From positions 62,001 through 126,000 of the forward strand of contig JAQFVV010006215.1 in NCBI GenBank assembly GCA_028023455.1: a stretch of 64,000 nt of DNA, in the 5' to 3' direction. The stretch comes from Epiperipatus broadwayi. Lineage: Eukaryota > Onychophora > Udeonychophora > Euonychophora > Peripatidae. Below, one piece after another: positions 33,936-46,520 of this stretch. Both the position numbers and the translations under genes were made by a program. Each line of letters begins with the position of its first letter. The stretch's first letter is position 1. Below the pieces are notes generated by a model, which had not been told where the DNA came from, did no database searches, and saw only the letters and a list, made by a program, of their open reading frames with translations.

Positions 33936-36900
33936 AAACAAATTAGAGAGAATCATTGATACCAATTCAGGTTAACATAAGCTTAAGGTTTAAAAAGAAA
34001 TAATACAATATATAATACAAGATATGAAGATGGATACTAAATTAATATCAACTAATACTTTATACTGATTTATTGTTTTATGGTTTTGAATCAAATACAT
34101 TTACTACTTTTAATAAAAAGCTTATTATCTAAGTGCAACAAATATCTTGTATAAATAATAATGAAATAGCAGATAAATCTAAAAATATATTATTATTACT
34201 AATTGCCATCATATTGAGTTCAAATCCTGCTTTATTGGGTTCTTAGTGATTTGTTCACTGCTGTTATAATGTAATTTATCTATCCCATTTCATAGTACTC
34301 TATTTTCTTTTCATTATCAATCATTTTAAATTTAGATGAATAATATTGACTTTAAAGGCCTCATAGTGATAAAAGTAATATCTCCACTTACATGCCTATA
34401 ATTATTCATCGCAAGAAGATAAAACAAAGATATAGTGTAATAGATAGCTCAAACTGTTATAAATAATATCCTCTCCATTATAGTTCTTTAGAAAAGCTTT
34501 ATTTTGTTACTTAAAGATTATTTTTCACCTTTTTACCTACATCAGCTCACAAGTAAGATCTGACTTTTTGTACCTCAAGTAAAAACTTAATCTGCTCAAT
34601 TTATATATCTGGCAAGAAATTTTCAAACAACTTAGTCAGCACCATTTTTATAAATTAGAAAGCCACAATAAAAACTTTTTAAAAGGTGTAAAGGGCTACA
34701 GTATTTTATTAATTCTAAATATCAATGTTTATTAAAACTTTTAATTAAAGTGAAAGGCTGAAAACCTTGCATGCGCATTTTAGAATGCTTATATGACAGC
34801 CAATCAGATGTAATGATGACTGTATAGGGAGCTCTCAAGTTGCAACACAAGACAAGAGATTTTATAAGGAAAAGATGGTTCCATCTTGTTCTTTACTTAA
34901 ATTTCTATATATAAGCCAGTCTGAAGCATTTTGACTTAAGAGTGTGAAGCTTTTAAACATCTTCACATTTAACTCACTGCATATTAAAACTTTTAATGTA
35001 AACCAATATATAAAATGCCAGATCAAACAATATTAAGATGGTGGCACAATGAATAAGAGTATGGCTAAAGTATTGATTTATTTGACTGTGGAACCTATTC
35101 TTTAACAAAGAACTTAAAATGGATATAAAAATATTAAAGGGATTCAATAAATATTTTTATAGAAAAAGATATCCATAAGTAATTTATTTCAAATATTATT
35201 ATTTTTTTTAATCTGGTCTATCATATTAAAGAATAGATAAGATGAATATCAGGAGTAGCCAAACCATACCTTACAAACCAGGTGAAACTTTTGAATGTAT
35301 AATATATGGATAAATAAAAATATGATAGAATAACTTCTTTTTGAGTTGGATTCTGTATGTTTCTACTTAAAAGATTGTGACAAAAATGAATTAAGAAATT
35401 ATATTTGAACCTATGTTGTTTTGATGAAGAAGTAAGGTAATAACAACTATTATATTACAAATTATAATTCTATTTTAATTAATTAATAGGAAAAAAATTT
35501 AATTTTAATCAATATTTATATAATTATAAACATTAAAGCTCATTTTAACTAAAAAGCTTGCAGAAGCAAGAAAAAAACAGGTGCTGATTAATGTCCATAT
35601 TAGACAAACTTTGAGGTAGGCCAGAAATGTATGCAGGAGTGTCTCATTGAGTGTACAGTCACAGATATATAAGACATTCAAATAGTAGGGAAAATAGATC
35701 TAAACTGGAGTCAGAGTCTGACCGTTGTTAACTGGAACTATTATTATGCCATCTATATATAAGATTATTAGCGTTCTAAAGAAGATTGCTGGGGCAATCG
35801 AAACTGTTAACTGCAGGAAAGGGAGGATAATAAAGCATTGTCAAAGTAGTAAAGTGTTTGGTCAATTGAATATTATATGATATAAGATTATTATTTATTA
35901 CATATTGAAGCATAGATGAAAGAAAAACAACTGTTGAAAAAGTATTTTTTAGTATACATATATAATATGCTCATAAAAAATCTACTATTGGGAAATGTAT
36001 ATATACAGTGCAAATTCTTTAATTCTAGAAATAATGGAAGCAGAAAATATCTATTTTTTGTAGCATAAAATAATATTTAGAATTAAAGATTGATAAATAA
36101 CTTTGAATAGATGAAATTATATTGCAGAAATACTAAAAAAAATCTTTGAAAATAAAAATAACTGACGAGTTTCAAGTTCCAAGAAAAGAGAAAATATAAA
36201 CAAAAGATTAAGTAAAGTTTTTTTTTATTTTTAATTTAGAGCTTCTTCTAAAACAAATTTCTTTTATTTACAGATAATTATTATGGATAAATTTAAAAGA
36301 GTTAAATTGTAATTTAATTTGATCTTATAATTCAAAGGCTTTATTAAAAATTGCAATCTTTGTTTATATTATTAAATGTATGTGTGTGCATATATGTCCA
36401 TATTTAATTTATATATTTTAAAAGTAAATTAATTGTTAACCCTTTTGCATTTCAATATTTTTTCATCCTCCCCTAGTGGTAATTTGAATTAATAATACTT
36501 CAACATTTTATTTCAGTAATAAAACTTTTTTTAATATTATGATTCACTAAATTGTATTTGATTTATTAGACATATAAATTTACAATAAAAAGCATTATCC
36601 ACCAAGGCAACAAATCCAAAGCCTGTGCGGTTAAAAATGTGAAGGTAGGGATCTCTACAGGTCTTAACCACAAGCTTACACATTGGAAGAAAAGAGGGGA
36701 ATCCTTCTTTACTTCACCTACGTTCTATAAAAATAGGTGAAGCTGAAGCATTTAGATCTAAGAGCGTGAAGCTATTCAATACTTCACTGATTAAGTCCAC
36801 AATTCTATTATACATTAATACTCGCGAAATCTTTTGATCCACAATGAGCCAACAGAAAGATTCCATAAAATATATTTGAAAGTTCCAAGTATAGAAAAAA

Positions 36901-37459
36901 ATAATATAGTAAAATACAGTGAGAGCAATAAGATTTTCTTATGGGACAATTATAGCAAAGTTGATAAAAAAAAAGAAAATTAATAAAATCGTTGGTATAG
37001 AATTTCATTTTTTAAACATAAATTATTATTAAGGCATTATAAAATTATGAAATGTTCAAAAATTTAATATATTTATAAATCTTAAAATAATAGAAAATTT
37101 CTGTATTACGATGTTTTACAGAATGTAATAATTATAGTTTTATTTTTATTTTTACTTCAAATTTCTTAACTTGTATTTTTAAAAATAAACATATTAAAAA
37201 AACAGTGTAAATATGAATATGCATTCTTATCTTAGTTAGTGATGATCTTTATTTTATAGCTTCCCCTGCTAATTCACACTTATATTTTTTATGTCACTAT
37301 TAACTCTCTTTGTATACCATTTTACAGAACTCTAGATATTCAACTCTTTATTTTCATAATCATTTTGCTATATATATAGCAAGGAAAGAGATATTGAATT
37401 CTATCTCTCTCAGCATTTATGTAAACAAAAGTTTGTTAGGAGCTATTTGTAAAGCTCCA
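33936..37459. other. AT-rich region with promoter-like and 3'-end-like motifs
   Basis: No gene recognised. Two similar stretches, 34905-34985 (TATATAAGCCAGTCTGAAGC ... AGAGTGTGAAGC) and 36725-36800 (TATAAAAATAGGTGAAGC ... AGAGCGTGAAGC), look like related TATA promoters 1.8 kb apart, possibly from LTRs of a lost element. At 35780-35845 is a 3'-end-like motif shared with 11690-11765. Confidence 0.35.
35780..35845 (+). repeat. Shared 3'-end-like motif with AATAAA
   Basis: GAAGATTGCTGGGGCAATCG, GAAACTGTT and ATAATAAAGCATTGTC match 11690-11765 (GAAGACTGCTAGTCGGTTG, AAACTATC, AAATAAAGCATTGTGCC). The inner TTGCTGGGGCAA forms a small hairpin. Confidence 0.5.
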
Positions 37460-37540
37460 TCTAGTGATCATAAAATGCAAGCTAAGAGCAAGTTACAAAA
37501 TTTATGACTTGATTTGTTTATTATATATATATTGTCTCAG
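37460..37540 (+). repeat. Dispersed repeat, copy 2
   Basis: Second copy of the sequence at 1-79, also followed by a TATATATAT run. Confidence 0.7.
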
Positions 37541-40535
37541 TAAAAAATTTTCTAATAAATTGCTGCTTCTTTGTAAAAGTTATCTTTACTGCAGTTCTTA
37601 GCAATATATCATCTTCCTATATATTTCATTCATTTCTGAACCATCTTCAAAATCTGTTAATATTTTAAAACAACTTGCAAATTTTAATTTGAATCCAATA
37701 GAGTATTTATGATAGTTAGGAATATTAATTGTTATTACTGTTTTTCATACTAAGCCATCTATGATTATTCATATTGAATCTATTAAGACAATATTAGTCA
37801 ATATATAAACCAATTCTGTTGTATCTGTATTTGGATACTTCATTTCCATTTAACACTTTTTTTCAAGAAAAAATTCATAATATATATATTGTACTGGACA
37901 CTCAATCTATTCTGATTGCAGAGGGTGCTACCAGATCACTACATATCTGGAAAATTTATTTACTGTGATCAGAATGGATGATGATGATGGTTTGCACCAA
38001 CTAGACTCAGGGAGAAACAAGAGATCTTAAAATTGTTTAGACAACTGAGCAACAAAAGCACCAACACAAATGTCAGCCAAATTAAGTTTAAACAAATTTT
38101 ACAATTTTATTAAGAGAAGACTTATAATAAAAGTTTCTAAGTTAACAAATAGGATTAGCTCAGGCGTGTACCAGAAAGACTAAACACAATGCTCTGGCAG
38201 ACCTACTGATCCTCTAATAAATGAATTATAAAGGAGGAAGCAAATTGCATTCAGCAGAGAATTCACCCAAACATTGGTTTTCCCACTCAGATACTTAAAC
38301 AATACGTTCTTGAAATAAATCAATGAAACCAGCACCAGCGAGCTTTCTGAGGCCCGAAAAATGTGTCAGGCCACGAATGTCATATGTCAGTAGAAGCTTC
38401 AACTATTATTACATTTAAAATAAAGATGATTGATTTACCTCAAATGAAAAAAAAACAAACAATTAAAACTGGCAAATCCCCAACCAAATGGTTGGTGAAA
38501 ACTACTCTAAGAATCATAATAAAAGGTCTCAATAGGAGACAAGTAAATCATTAGAAAACCAGTTATGTCTGCCTCAGCAATTAAAAAAAAAGAATTACAA
38601 ATAATTATAATTAAGAAATAAATTTATGACACAAATTCTGAATATACGCTATACGTAAATACAAAATAAATCTATCGAAGAATGCACATGAGAACAAAAA
38701 TACTAAAGCTTTAAATACTTTAGCAGCGAAAGTCTCTCTCACCTGTAATTTACAAAGGGATAAATATTATCTTTCTGCTGGAGACTTATAAAATTACAAA
38801 GAAAAAAACAATTCTAGTTTCCGCTTTTAGAGATATAAGAAACGAAGAAATGAAATCCCCACCTGCGGAAAACTAAGACACTAAAGTCACCAGCCAAAAG
38901 ATTTTTGGTGGTTTGCAAAAGTGCAAACACAGTATTTAAAATTAATTATTGGCTACTAAAATAATTACAGGTAAGCATTTAAAATATACAGAACTGCTAA
39001 AGCATTTATAAAAGTTAGGCATAAAAATATAAAAACTCACTTATCACTCTCCAATAAACAAAAATTGAAAGCAAACTTGGAATCTTAAAACTAAGATTTC
39101 AAGACACTCTACAACATACAGGAAAACACAACAAATATTAAATATGAGGCTAAACATTTCTTAGGAATACAGATTTATAATTAGATTGAGCAGAGATTTA
39201 ATGAAAAGAAATTTACCCTGGGAAGAATAAAAGAAAATTTTACCTTATGGTAAAGCACAGTTTGTGTAGAGTGCACATGTTTATTTTAGTCCATTTTCAG
39301 GTCCTTTGACAGTGGCAAGGTGGAGGCAGTGGCTCTGTTTTGTTCTAGATGTTCATGGCATGATTGGAGCAGATTTGGAAGTTAGGGATCCATCCTTTGT
39401 TAAGTTAGCATGCCATTTTGGTGATGACAACATGTACAGTATTCAACATCTGGTTGAAAGCAAAAGGATTTTAACAACTGCAAATTTTTTTTGAAGAATT
39501 TAAATGTCTGAATTGCTACCAAAACTCTGGATCACACCAGGCTGCAATCAAAGTGCATAAAAGAATACGGACTTTCACTTGAGAAACAGCTTGTCTAGTT
39601 AAGAATAAGTAACAACTATTGTGCCAAATTTTGCGGGGTATTTTATACCCGGATACATTTCCCGTGAAAACCTATCCTGTTGCTCAATTCTATGCCTAAG
39701 GCAGGGCAAATATTAATCTCCAGCTCAATCTAATCTAAGAATTCTATCCAGGGATTATAAAAAAAACAGCAACAACAACTCGATTAAATTTCCACTTTTA
39801 GACTGAACTTTAAAATGATTAATACAAAAGCAACAGGAATGTAATTAGTTAACCAGCTTGTTTTTAATCAAATTGATTATTAAAAAAAAAGTAAAAACAA
39901 GCAGTATCAGAAAACTATTTTAAAATCAATTTTTTATAATGAATAAAAAACATTTTAAACACAAACGAGTATGTGTATTAATACACATACTCTTTTTAAA
40001 TAATTAAAACCTTTTTTTTAACTTTAGAAACTTAACGAAATTAAAAGTTTTTAATTTTGGCAGTAAAACCCTTGAATCAGATATCAATCCGGTTCAATGT
40101 ATTTGCAAACTCCATTAGTCTGTGTCCTTTCTCATTTCTATCACCCCAACCAAATTTACTTGCAATATTTTTATTCAGCAACGCCCTCTATAAATAAATA
40201 TAGAGTCCAAACTTCAAACAGCATGATTCAGTGTATATCCGTTTGAATCATGCTATTTGAAGTACAAACTTTATATTTAGTTTTAAATTAACTTTATTAG
40301 GTTTACTATATACATGAGAGATTATTTACAATTCTTATTGAAACACAAGAGAATTTAATTAGAAAAGCAATAAAATAGATGTTCATATAATTGAGCAATA
40401 ATCAGTGTAAATATATATAATACATATTAATTAGTATATTCAATAATAGTGACTGGGTTGTTATTAATGAAATCAGATTCCATATATTTTCCAAAATATA
40501 ATCTGGTACACTTTTATTTTCCAATCATTTATCAT
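37541..40535. other. Unassigned region, less repetitive, possible solo LTR
   Basis: Sequence complexity is higher than in the flanks between about 38000 and 39720. On the minus strand there is a good TATA motif (39637-39655) and, about 1.6 kb further, AATAAAATTGT (about 38100) and AGTTGGTGCAAACC (37993-38006), which could be an LTR end and primer site. No second LTR or coding domain was found. This is a guess from layout only. Confidence 0.25.
39637..39655 (-). promoter_or_regulatory. TATA-box-like promoter motif
   Basis: Minus strand GGGTATAAAATACCCCG, a consensus TATAAAATA flanked by G/C bases in otherwise AT-rich DNA. It is partly palindromic. What it drives is unknown. Confidence 0.3.
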
Positions 40536-40539
40536 TTTT

Positions 40540-40990
40540 TAGCATTATAATTTTAAAATGCTGTTTTATCTGATCAAAAACCATTGCTCATCCACCCAAA
40601 AATTCTTTACTTTTTCATCACAATGAGAACTTGTTGGGGTATGAACCTGGATTATCTGCAAATGATATTTCCTATTTAAGTGATATAACTGATCTTGTCA
40701 CTTGGCCTAATACATTATCAATCTCCATAATATCACCTTTTAAATTGTCTTTTCAAATAATCTTCTACTTTCATGAAGTCCAACAATGTCTCATTTAATA
40801 TTAAACAGTTCTTTTAATTAGTCCATCTTCCTTTACTTGAAAGTGGTCTCCAATTGTAAGTATCTAAATAAAAGGTCCACATTGAATGGCAGCTGGGTCT
40901 ATAGTCAGACAATTCATATCACCTTATCTCTTCAGCCACTAACTTCTGCTTTGGATGGTGACTTTACTGCCTCCTGGGGCAGTAAGAAAC
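40540..40990 (-). mobile_element. RTE LINE 5'/endonuclease fragment
   Basis: Minus strand from 40985: CCCCAGGAGGCAGTAAAGTC matches the RTE leader at 47288. Near 40640 it reads CCCCAACAAGTTCTCATTGT (the APTSSH codons), then TTTTTGATCAGA and ACAGCATTTTAAAATTAT, matching 47510-47605. The rest of the element is absent. Confidence 0.75.
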
Positions 40991-41209
40991 ATAATTTAAT
41001 TTTATTTGTCAGGATTGTAACATAATTTAATTGTTTTTGTCATGATAGTAAATATCTTTTTAAACCTCATTCTTACATACCTTTATTCTGCCTTCAAGAT
41101 ACTTAACTGATATTTCAGTTAAAAACTATCAGACAACAGAAAAAAAGGTCACGGTGTTCTTAAGCTTTAAAACTTAGAGATAAAATGCCAATAAATTTTT
41201 AATACCAAT

Positions 41210-41459
41210 TTATGTGTATTGAACCACTGAACATCACATAATCAACATTTCTTATGCTTGATCATAACTGTTATTAAAACAGGCAAAACTCTCCATACAG
41301 TAGTGCCACTCAATGCAAGTCAGAGTAATTAATGGATGCCAGAAGGCTTGTACACTAGATAGGGATTTTATGCACAAGCCTTCTGGCATTCATTGATTAC
41401 TCTGGCTTGCACTGAGTCACACTACTATATGGAGAGTTTTGCCTGTTTTATGTGTATTG
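41210..41459. mobile_element. Foldback element FB, near-perfect hairpin with exact 12 bp target duplication
   Basis: TTATGTGTATTG flanks the element at 41210-41221 and 41448-41459. After a 55-60 bp unpaired extension (AACCACTGAACATCACATAA onward) come arms of about 80-85 bp: left from AACAGGCAAAACTCTCCATA, right ending TATGGAGAGTTTTGCCTGTT. The loop is very short. No coding. The best copy for modelling the family. Confidence 0.85.
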
Positions 41460-41639
41460 GTGAGAAGCTCATACATGTTCATGTATTATGTGAATATACA
41501 ATAATAACTGGATCAACAAGAATATACAGAGAGGACATTAGAAATTTGCCCTAGTTGATTCTTTTAAGGGTTCAAATAGAAATCAAACAGTCTCCTTTTA
41601 ATTAGCAGAAAACTTCTTTCTGCAATCATATATAAATAT

Positions 41640-41860
41640 ATATAGAGATTTGAACTTAGAATTTTTCAGTCTATATTCATCCTACACTCCAACTCAAACA
41701 AAGAACACACCTCACCACACAGATGTGATAAAGATAGATGATCCCCAATATATGTATTTCATACAGAACCAAAACTCTTCAGTTGGACCAGATCATAATC
41801 TTCCACACATATATTATGATTAGTGTTAAGCTTATATTAAGATAGCAATTCTTTAAACTT
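41640..41860 (-). repeat. Family P copy, minus strand
   Basis: Minus strand text matches P: ATTAAGCTTAACAC is degenerate, but CTATCTTAATATAAGCTTA and GATCTGGTCCAACTGAAGAG, then a weak B-box end, are recognisable. Adjacent to the palindromic P copy at 42176. Confidence 0.55.
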
Positions 41861-42175
41861 TAATATATATATATATATATTATAATAGTAAATATATTTT
41901 ATTCAGCTCCCCTTGGATTGCGAAATGTAATGGTACTAAAAAAATTGTCGACAATGTTGGATACTAAATGTAATAGTCTTTAAATTAGTAATATATTGAA
42001 TGCCAAATGTAATGATAATTATATAAATAAAATATATAGAATGCTTGTCTATTGTCAGACTAGCTAATATAATAATACATGAAAAAAAATATACAGACTC
42101 TCAAACTTTAGATTAATATTGAATGAAATATAAGCAACTATATCATTTAGATTATTAAAATATAGTTTAAATTAT

Positions 42176-42600
42176 AAGTATAGGGGCTTTGAACTCAGAT
42201 TGTCAAGCACCCTTCAACTATCCACACTATCTCATACAAGTGTTACACATGGCCACACACTTGTAGAAAAAATAAATAATCACCAATACACGCATTTTGT
42301 GCTAAACCAGTACTCATCAGTTGGTCCAGATTATCATCTCCCACACATATATATAATCAGTACTCAGCACTGATTATATATATGTGCTGAGCTGATTATA
42401 TATGTGTGTGTGAGATGATAATCTGGACCAACAGATGACTGCTGGTTTAGCACAAAATGCGTGTATTGGTGATTATTTATTTTTTCTACATGTGTGTGGT
42501 CATGTGTATCAGTTGTATGAGATAGTGTGGATAGGTGAAGGGTGCTTGAAAATCTGAGTTCAAATCCCATATACTTACAATTAAAGTTCCCAGGTTTGTG
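42176..42600. mobile_element. Family P inverted dimer
   Basis: Left arm (42176-42360) is inverted relative to right arm (about 42388-42580), each about 185 bp: CCACACACTTGTAG on the left and CTACATGTGTGTGG on the right; GTTGGTCCAGATTATCATCT and AGATGATAATCTGGACCAAC near the centre. A short AT-rich loop with CTGATTATATATATGTGCTG. A large cruciform-capable palindrome. Confidence 0.8.
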
Positions 42601-43189
42601 AAGAGTGCCTGATTTTCAAATATTTAACTTATAAATGGATTTTATTTGAACTCAAATATATTTTTAAATAGGTAATAAATATCTAAACCTTTCTACAGTA
42701 TTAGTATTATTTACTTATTAATTTATAACATTGTTTAACTTTTAGTAACTTTCTTACAGAATTTGTTACCAGTTACAATATATAAAGATGCGAATAAATA
42801 AATGAATGTAATAATTTAATTACTAATGATCATGGAAAATGAATTTAATTAACAAAAATGAAAATTTATTAGTATAAATAATAATAAGAAGAAAAAATAT
42901 AAAATTAAAAAGCAAATAAAATATTCCTGTAGAATAGTTTACATCTGAATTGATTACTATTTATCTATTATACTTATTATATTATTTTATAGATTTTATC
43001 ACATGTTGTTAATAATTCACTAAAAAAAGTTTATATTTTAGCATTAATATTGCTAAACAAATGCATAAAGATATATTTTTCAAAACTTAATTTGTATGTT
43101 TAATTTGTTTATTTTTATTATTAAATTGAACATAAGCTTATTAATTTACATTTCATAAAATATTATATTACAAAAGTGTAGGGGTGCAT
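42601..43189. other. AT-rich stretch, nothing recognised
   Basis: No motif supported. Confidence 0.4.
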
Positions 43190-44105
43190 CCCACAGATAA
43201 TCCACTTCCTAGTATAAAGTGTTGGCTCTCTGATTTGTTATCTGAAATCACAAAAATGAATTTAATCCCGATCAAGCTAAATCTGCAAAAATTCGATACT
43301 GAGAGGCATATATATAACCGTATTTATGAAACAATTGTGCCTATAAGTTCAACACTCACATAACCATCTTTAATTTTTTAAAAGAAATTAAGTGGTGATG
43401 CCTGGAGTTGAAGTATTGCAATTTTTTAATAAAAATCAATCTTAATGCGCTTCCCACAGGTAGCTTTTTGACAAAAAAAAATAGAGGATATACATCTATT
43501 GATGACAAATGTGCTTTGTGTAGAAGGGAGGAAGAGACTAGAGAACACATTTTTGACAAATGTGTTAAATTGGAAACCTGTGGAACCTTAATTTTTTCAA
43601 TCTATAAAAATAAAAACACATTAATGATGACATTGATTCAAAGCATCAAATCAGGCAATTTTGCAGAAGTAAGGAGTGTTACATTCTTATTGTTGTGTTT
43701 GACTGACCCTATGTACACTCCTATTTGATTCTAGTTGCACGGGTCCCCTAATAGTATTAATCAGAAAAATCAAGACAATTAAAGAAAGAGACAATTGTAT
43801 AGTTTCTCAAATAATGTTCAGGAAACATGGGAATTGATAGACATTGAAAGGACCAGAATAAGCTAACTTAAAAACATTTCCCCCTGATGTGGAATCATCC
43901 CTATATTAATACTATCAAGATAGTGGTTTTTGTATTAATGACCCAGGGCTGAATTTGCCCAACAGAAATTCATATTTAATTTGACCTGTTAACATATATA
44001 TCCTGATCTTTTTTGAATCGTTAATGCAGAGCGTTATTGGTCAGAGATAGGTTACTTGTAGCTCATATCTTTGAGTAATAACATTTTTTTGAAAAAAAAA
44101 AAAAG
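43190..44105 (+). mobile_element. Third LINE family, 3' end with zinc-knuckle coding
   Basis: An open frame (43408-43728) reads LIKINLNALPTGSFLTKKNR then DDKCALCRREEETREHIFDK and C, a CxxC-x9-H-x4-C knuckle as at the C-terminus of many LINE proteins (zf-RVT type). A 3' untranslated stretch of about 360 bp ends in A-rich sequence at 44091-44105. It is not homologous to LINE X outside the knuckle. 5' truncated; the RT core is absent. Only one copy is in the window. Confidence 0.65.
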
Positions 44106-44784
44106 GTTATTAAATATATAAACTTTCATTAATATCACCCATAGATATTTAGGCATGAAACTTGACTTTAATTTTAAAATAATTATGAATGAAAAAGCAA
44201 ATGAACACACTTTTATTTAAACAAACTAAAATTATCAATATATTGTTTATATTTTTGTTTACTATTTACTTTAACCTTTTTTTTTTGGTAATGATATATT
44301 TTTCTTATATACTAAACAAACACACACATTCACAAAACAGAAAGAATTTATAAAAAATGTATTACCTGTTAATTTTTTTTTTTTACTCACAAGGAATGTC
44401 CACAAATTGTAACTCCATCAAAAAACAATATTTATTATGTACAGCAAAATTTTATGATCCACTTACACATTTTATATAAACATATATACACACACAAAAC
44501 TATTTGACGAACATTCAAATTACCTTGTTATGAATGATATTATTTTTAAGTTTTTTTATATTTTTTTATAATCTGCAACTAAAAATTCTATTAACATCCA
44601 CATAACATTTGAATGTTAACTAATAGCCAGTGATTTATTTAATAGGTTAATCACTTTTTAATATTATACATTTCGACACAGTTTTATTACATTATTGTTA
44701 ACGCAAATGATCTGATAATTATATTTATTCTCATATATATATATATTTGACAGTAAATTCCACTACACCTTTAATAATATTTTA
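44106..44784. other. AT-rich stretch, nothing recognised
   Basis: No motif supported. Confidence 0.4.
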
Positions 44785-44910
44785 AATACAAATACACTTC
44801 ATATACTTGCAGCTTAGATTTAATATAGGGGATTTGAACACAGAATTTCAAGAGTGGATAGCTGAAAGGAGTTTGAAAGTCTGTGTTCAAACCCTCTATA
44901 TTATACTTTT
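44785..44910. repeat. Family P minimal hairpin
   Basis: Left ATATAGGGGATTTGAACACA and right TGTGTTCAAACCCTCTATAT are inverse copies with only about 30 bp between them. The left flank (ATACTTGCAGCTTAGAT) matches the left flank of the copy at 7040. Only the family ends are kept. Confidence 0.65.
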
Positions 44911-45017
44911 AAAATGTTTGATAAATGATTATTTATTTCCTAGAACTGCTTGATTTTTTTATTTTTTATCATTGTGATATTTTACAGTAATATCAAAGAT
45001 CTGTTTTGAAAATAGTT

Positions 45018-45305
45018 CATCATCATCATCATCAACCATTATCAATCCACTGCAGGATCAAGGTCTCTCCAAGTTCAATCCATATTCTCTGATCTTTAGC
45101 TTCTCTTCTTCACATCACCCCTGCACACTTTCTTATTTTATCTATCCATCTCACATGTGGTCTCTTTCTGGGTCATTTACAATCTCTTGGAATCCAGTTC
45201 AAGATTTCAATTGTCAATCTATTATCATCTCTTCTAGCAATATATCCAGCCCAACTCCACTTCAGTCTTTTAATTTTTTCAATGAGGTCAGTAATAAAAA
45301 GTTAT
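45018..45305 (-). mobile_element. RTE LINE 3' fragment
   Basis: Begins with a (CAT)n run, inverse of the RTE tail, then CAACCATTATCAATCCACTG. It closely matches the minus strand of 49720-49995; the truncation point is near 45300. Among the best preserved RTE 3' ends here. Confidence 0.9.
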
Positions 45306-45857
45306 CCTCATACATATATTCTAAAGCAAAATACAAACAAAAACAAAGATCTTATAACATAATTTAAGCAATTAAATGAAAACTAATCCTTTGTATTATA
45401 GTATTTCCAAAACTATATAAAATGTTTTCAGTATTAAAGTTTATGTCTGAGCTTGGAGTGTCATACATTATATGGCTCATGTATGTTGCAGCTATAACAT
45501 TTCCACACTGTTACAGGGATGCATGTGGCTAATTTAGTAGTGTGAAAATCCTAAAGGAATAACTAGCCTATTCTATTTCAGTCGAATCCTCAGTGTGTTT
45601 TCAATTCCATGACTTCAACTATTAATATAACTAATGATAATATCAGTAATCACTTTTTGGTATGCATTTAATATATATTTTCAAATCTAACATGACAGTT
45701 TTGATTGTTCAACAAAGTAAAGATAAAATATCACATTATATATATATATATACATACACATCAAAATTAGCAGTTTTAAAGAAGTAATACAGATAAAAGA
45801 TTTGCAATGAAATTAAACAGTAAATTATTTTAGGAAAAATTTCATATCTTGCAAGTT

Positions 45858-46520
45858 GGGTTGGCATTTTTAGATCTAGTATCTGAACCTAGCCTGACAC
45901 CTCTCTGAGGAGTGCCAGAGCACAAAACCATGGTCAGAGGTTTGGAAAGGGATTCCTGACAGAGATATTTTAAGTGCTGGCTCTGGCTAAGCATTTATCA
46001 TAAAGCTTGTAGAGGAATTAGCAATCCTCATTGTTTATAACTTACAAGCTTAAGAGATAGAGTCATGTGATCTATGACTCTTATTTTGACTATTTATAGT
46101 CTCTGCCACAAGTCTTATGCAATTTTATATTGCTAAGACTACTACTATATAGTATGGCTGAAGATCTATTAGCTCCATATAGCTATTTGATTTGGATAGC
46201 TGGGTTTGAAGACATGTAGATGTCTGAAAATTTCAGATTTTCCACTCAATAGATAAACTTTTAAATAAGTGCTTGGCTTTGGGTTGGCATTTTTAGATCT
46301 AGTGTCTGAACCTAGCCTGACACCTCTCTGAGGAGTGCCAAAGCATGAAACCATGGTCAGAGGTTTGGAAAGGGGTTCCTGACAGAGATATTTTAAGTGC
46401 TGGCTCTGGCTAAGCATTTATCATAAAGCTTGTAGAGGAATTGGCAATGCTCATTGTTTATAACTTACAAGCTTAAGAGATAGGGTTATGTGATCTATGA
46501 CTCTTATTTTGACTATTTAT
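45858..46520 (+). repeat. Tandem repeat family T, two partial units
   Basis: A segment of about 240 bp starting TTGGGTTGGCATTTTTAGAT occurs at 45858-46100 and again at 46274-46515 with few differences. Between them lies TAGCTGGGTTTGAAGACATG, the T core also found at 9840 and 10225. Unit length about 415 bp. Confidence 0.8.

Noticed and set aside
39306-39494. 62-codon plus-strand frame as an exon
   Set aside because: No ATG, no clear acceptor, no recognised family; it lies in a region that may be an LTR read from the other strand.
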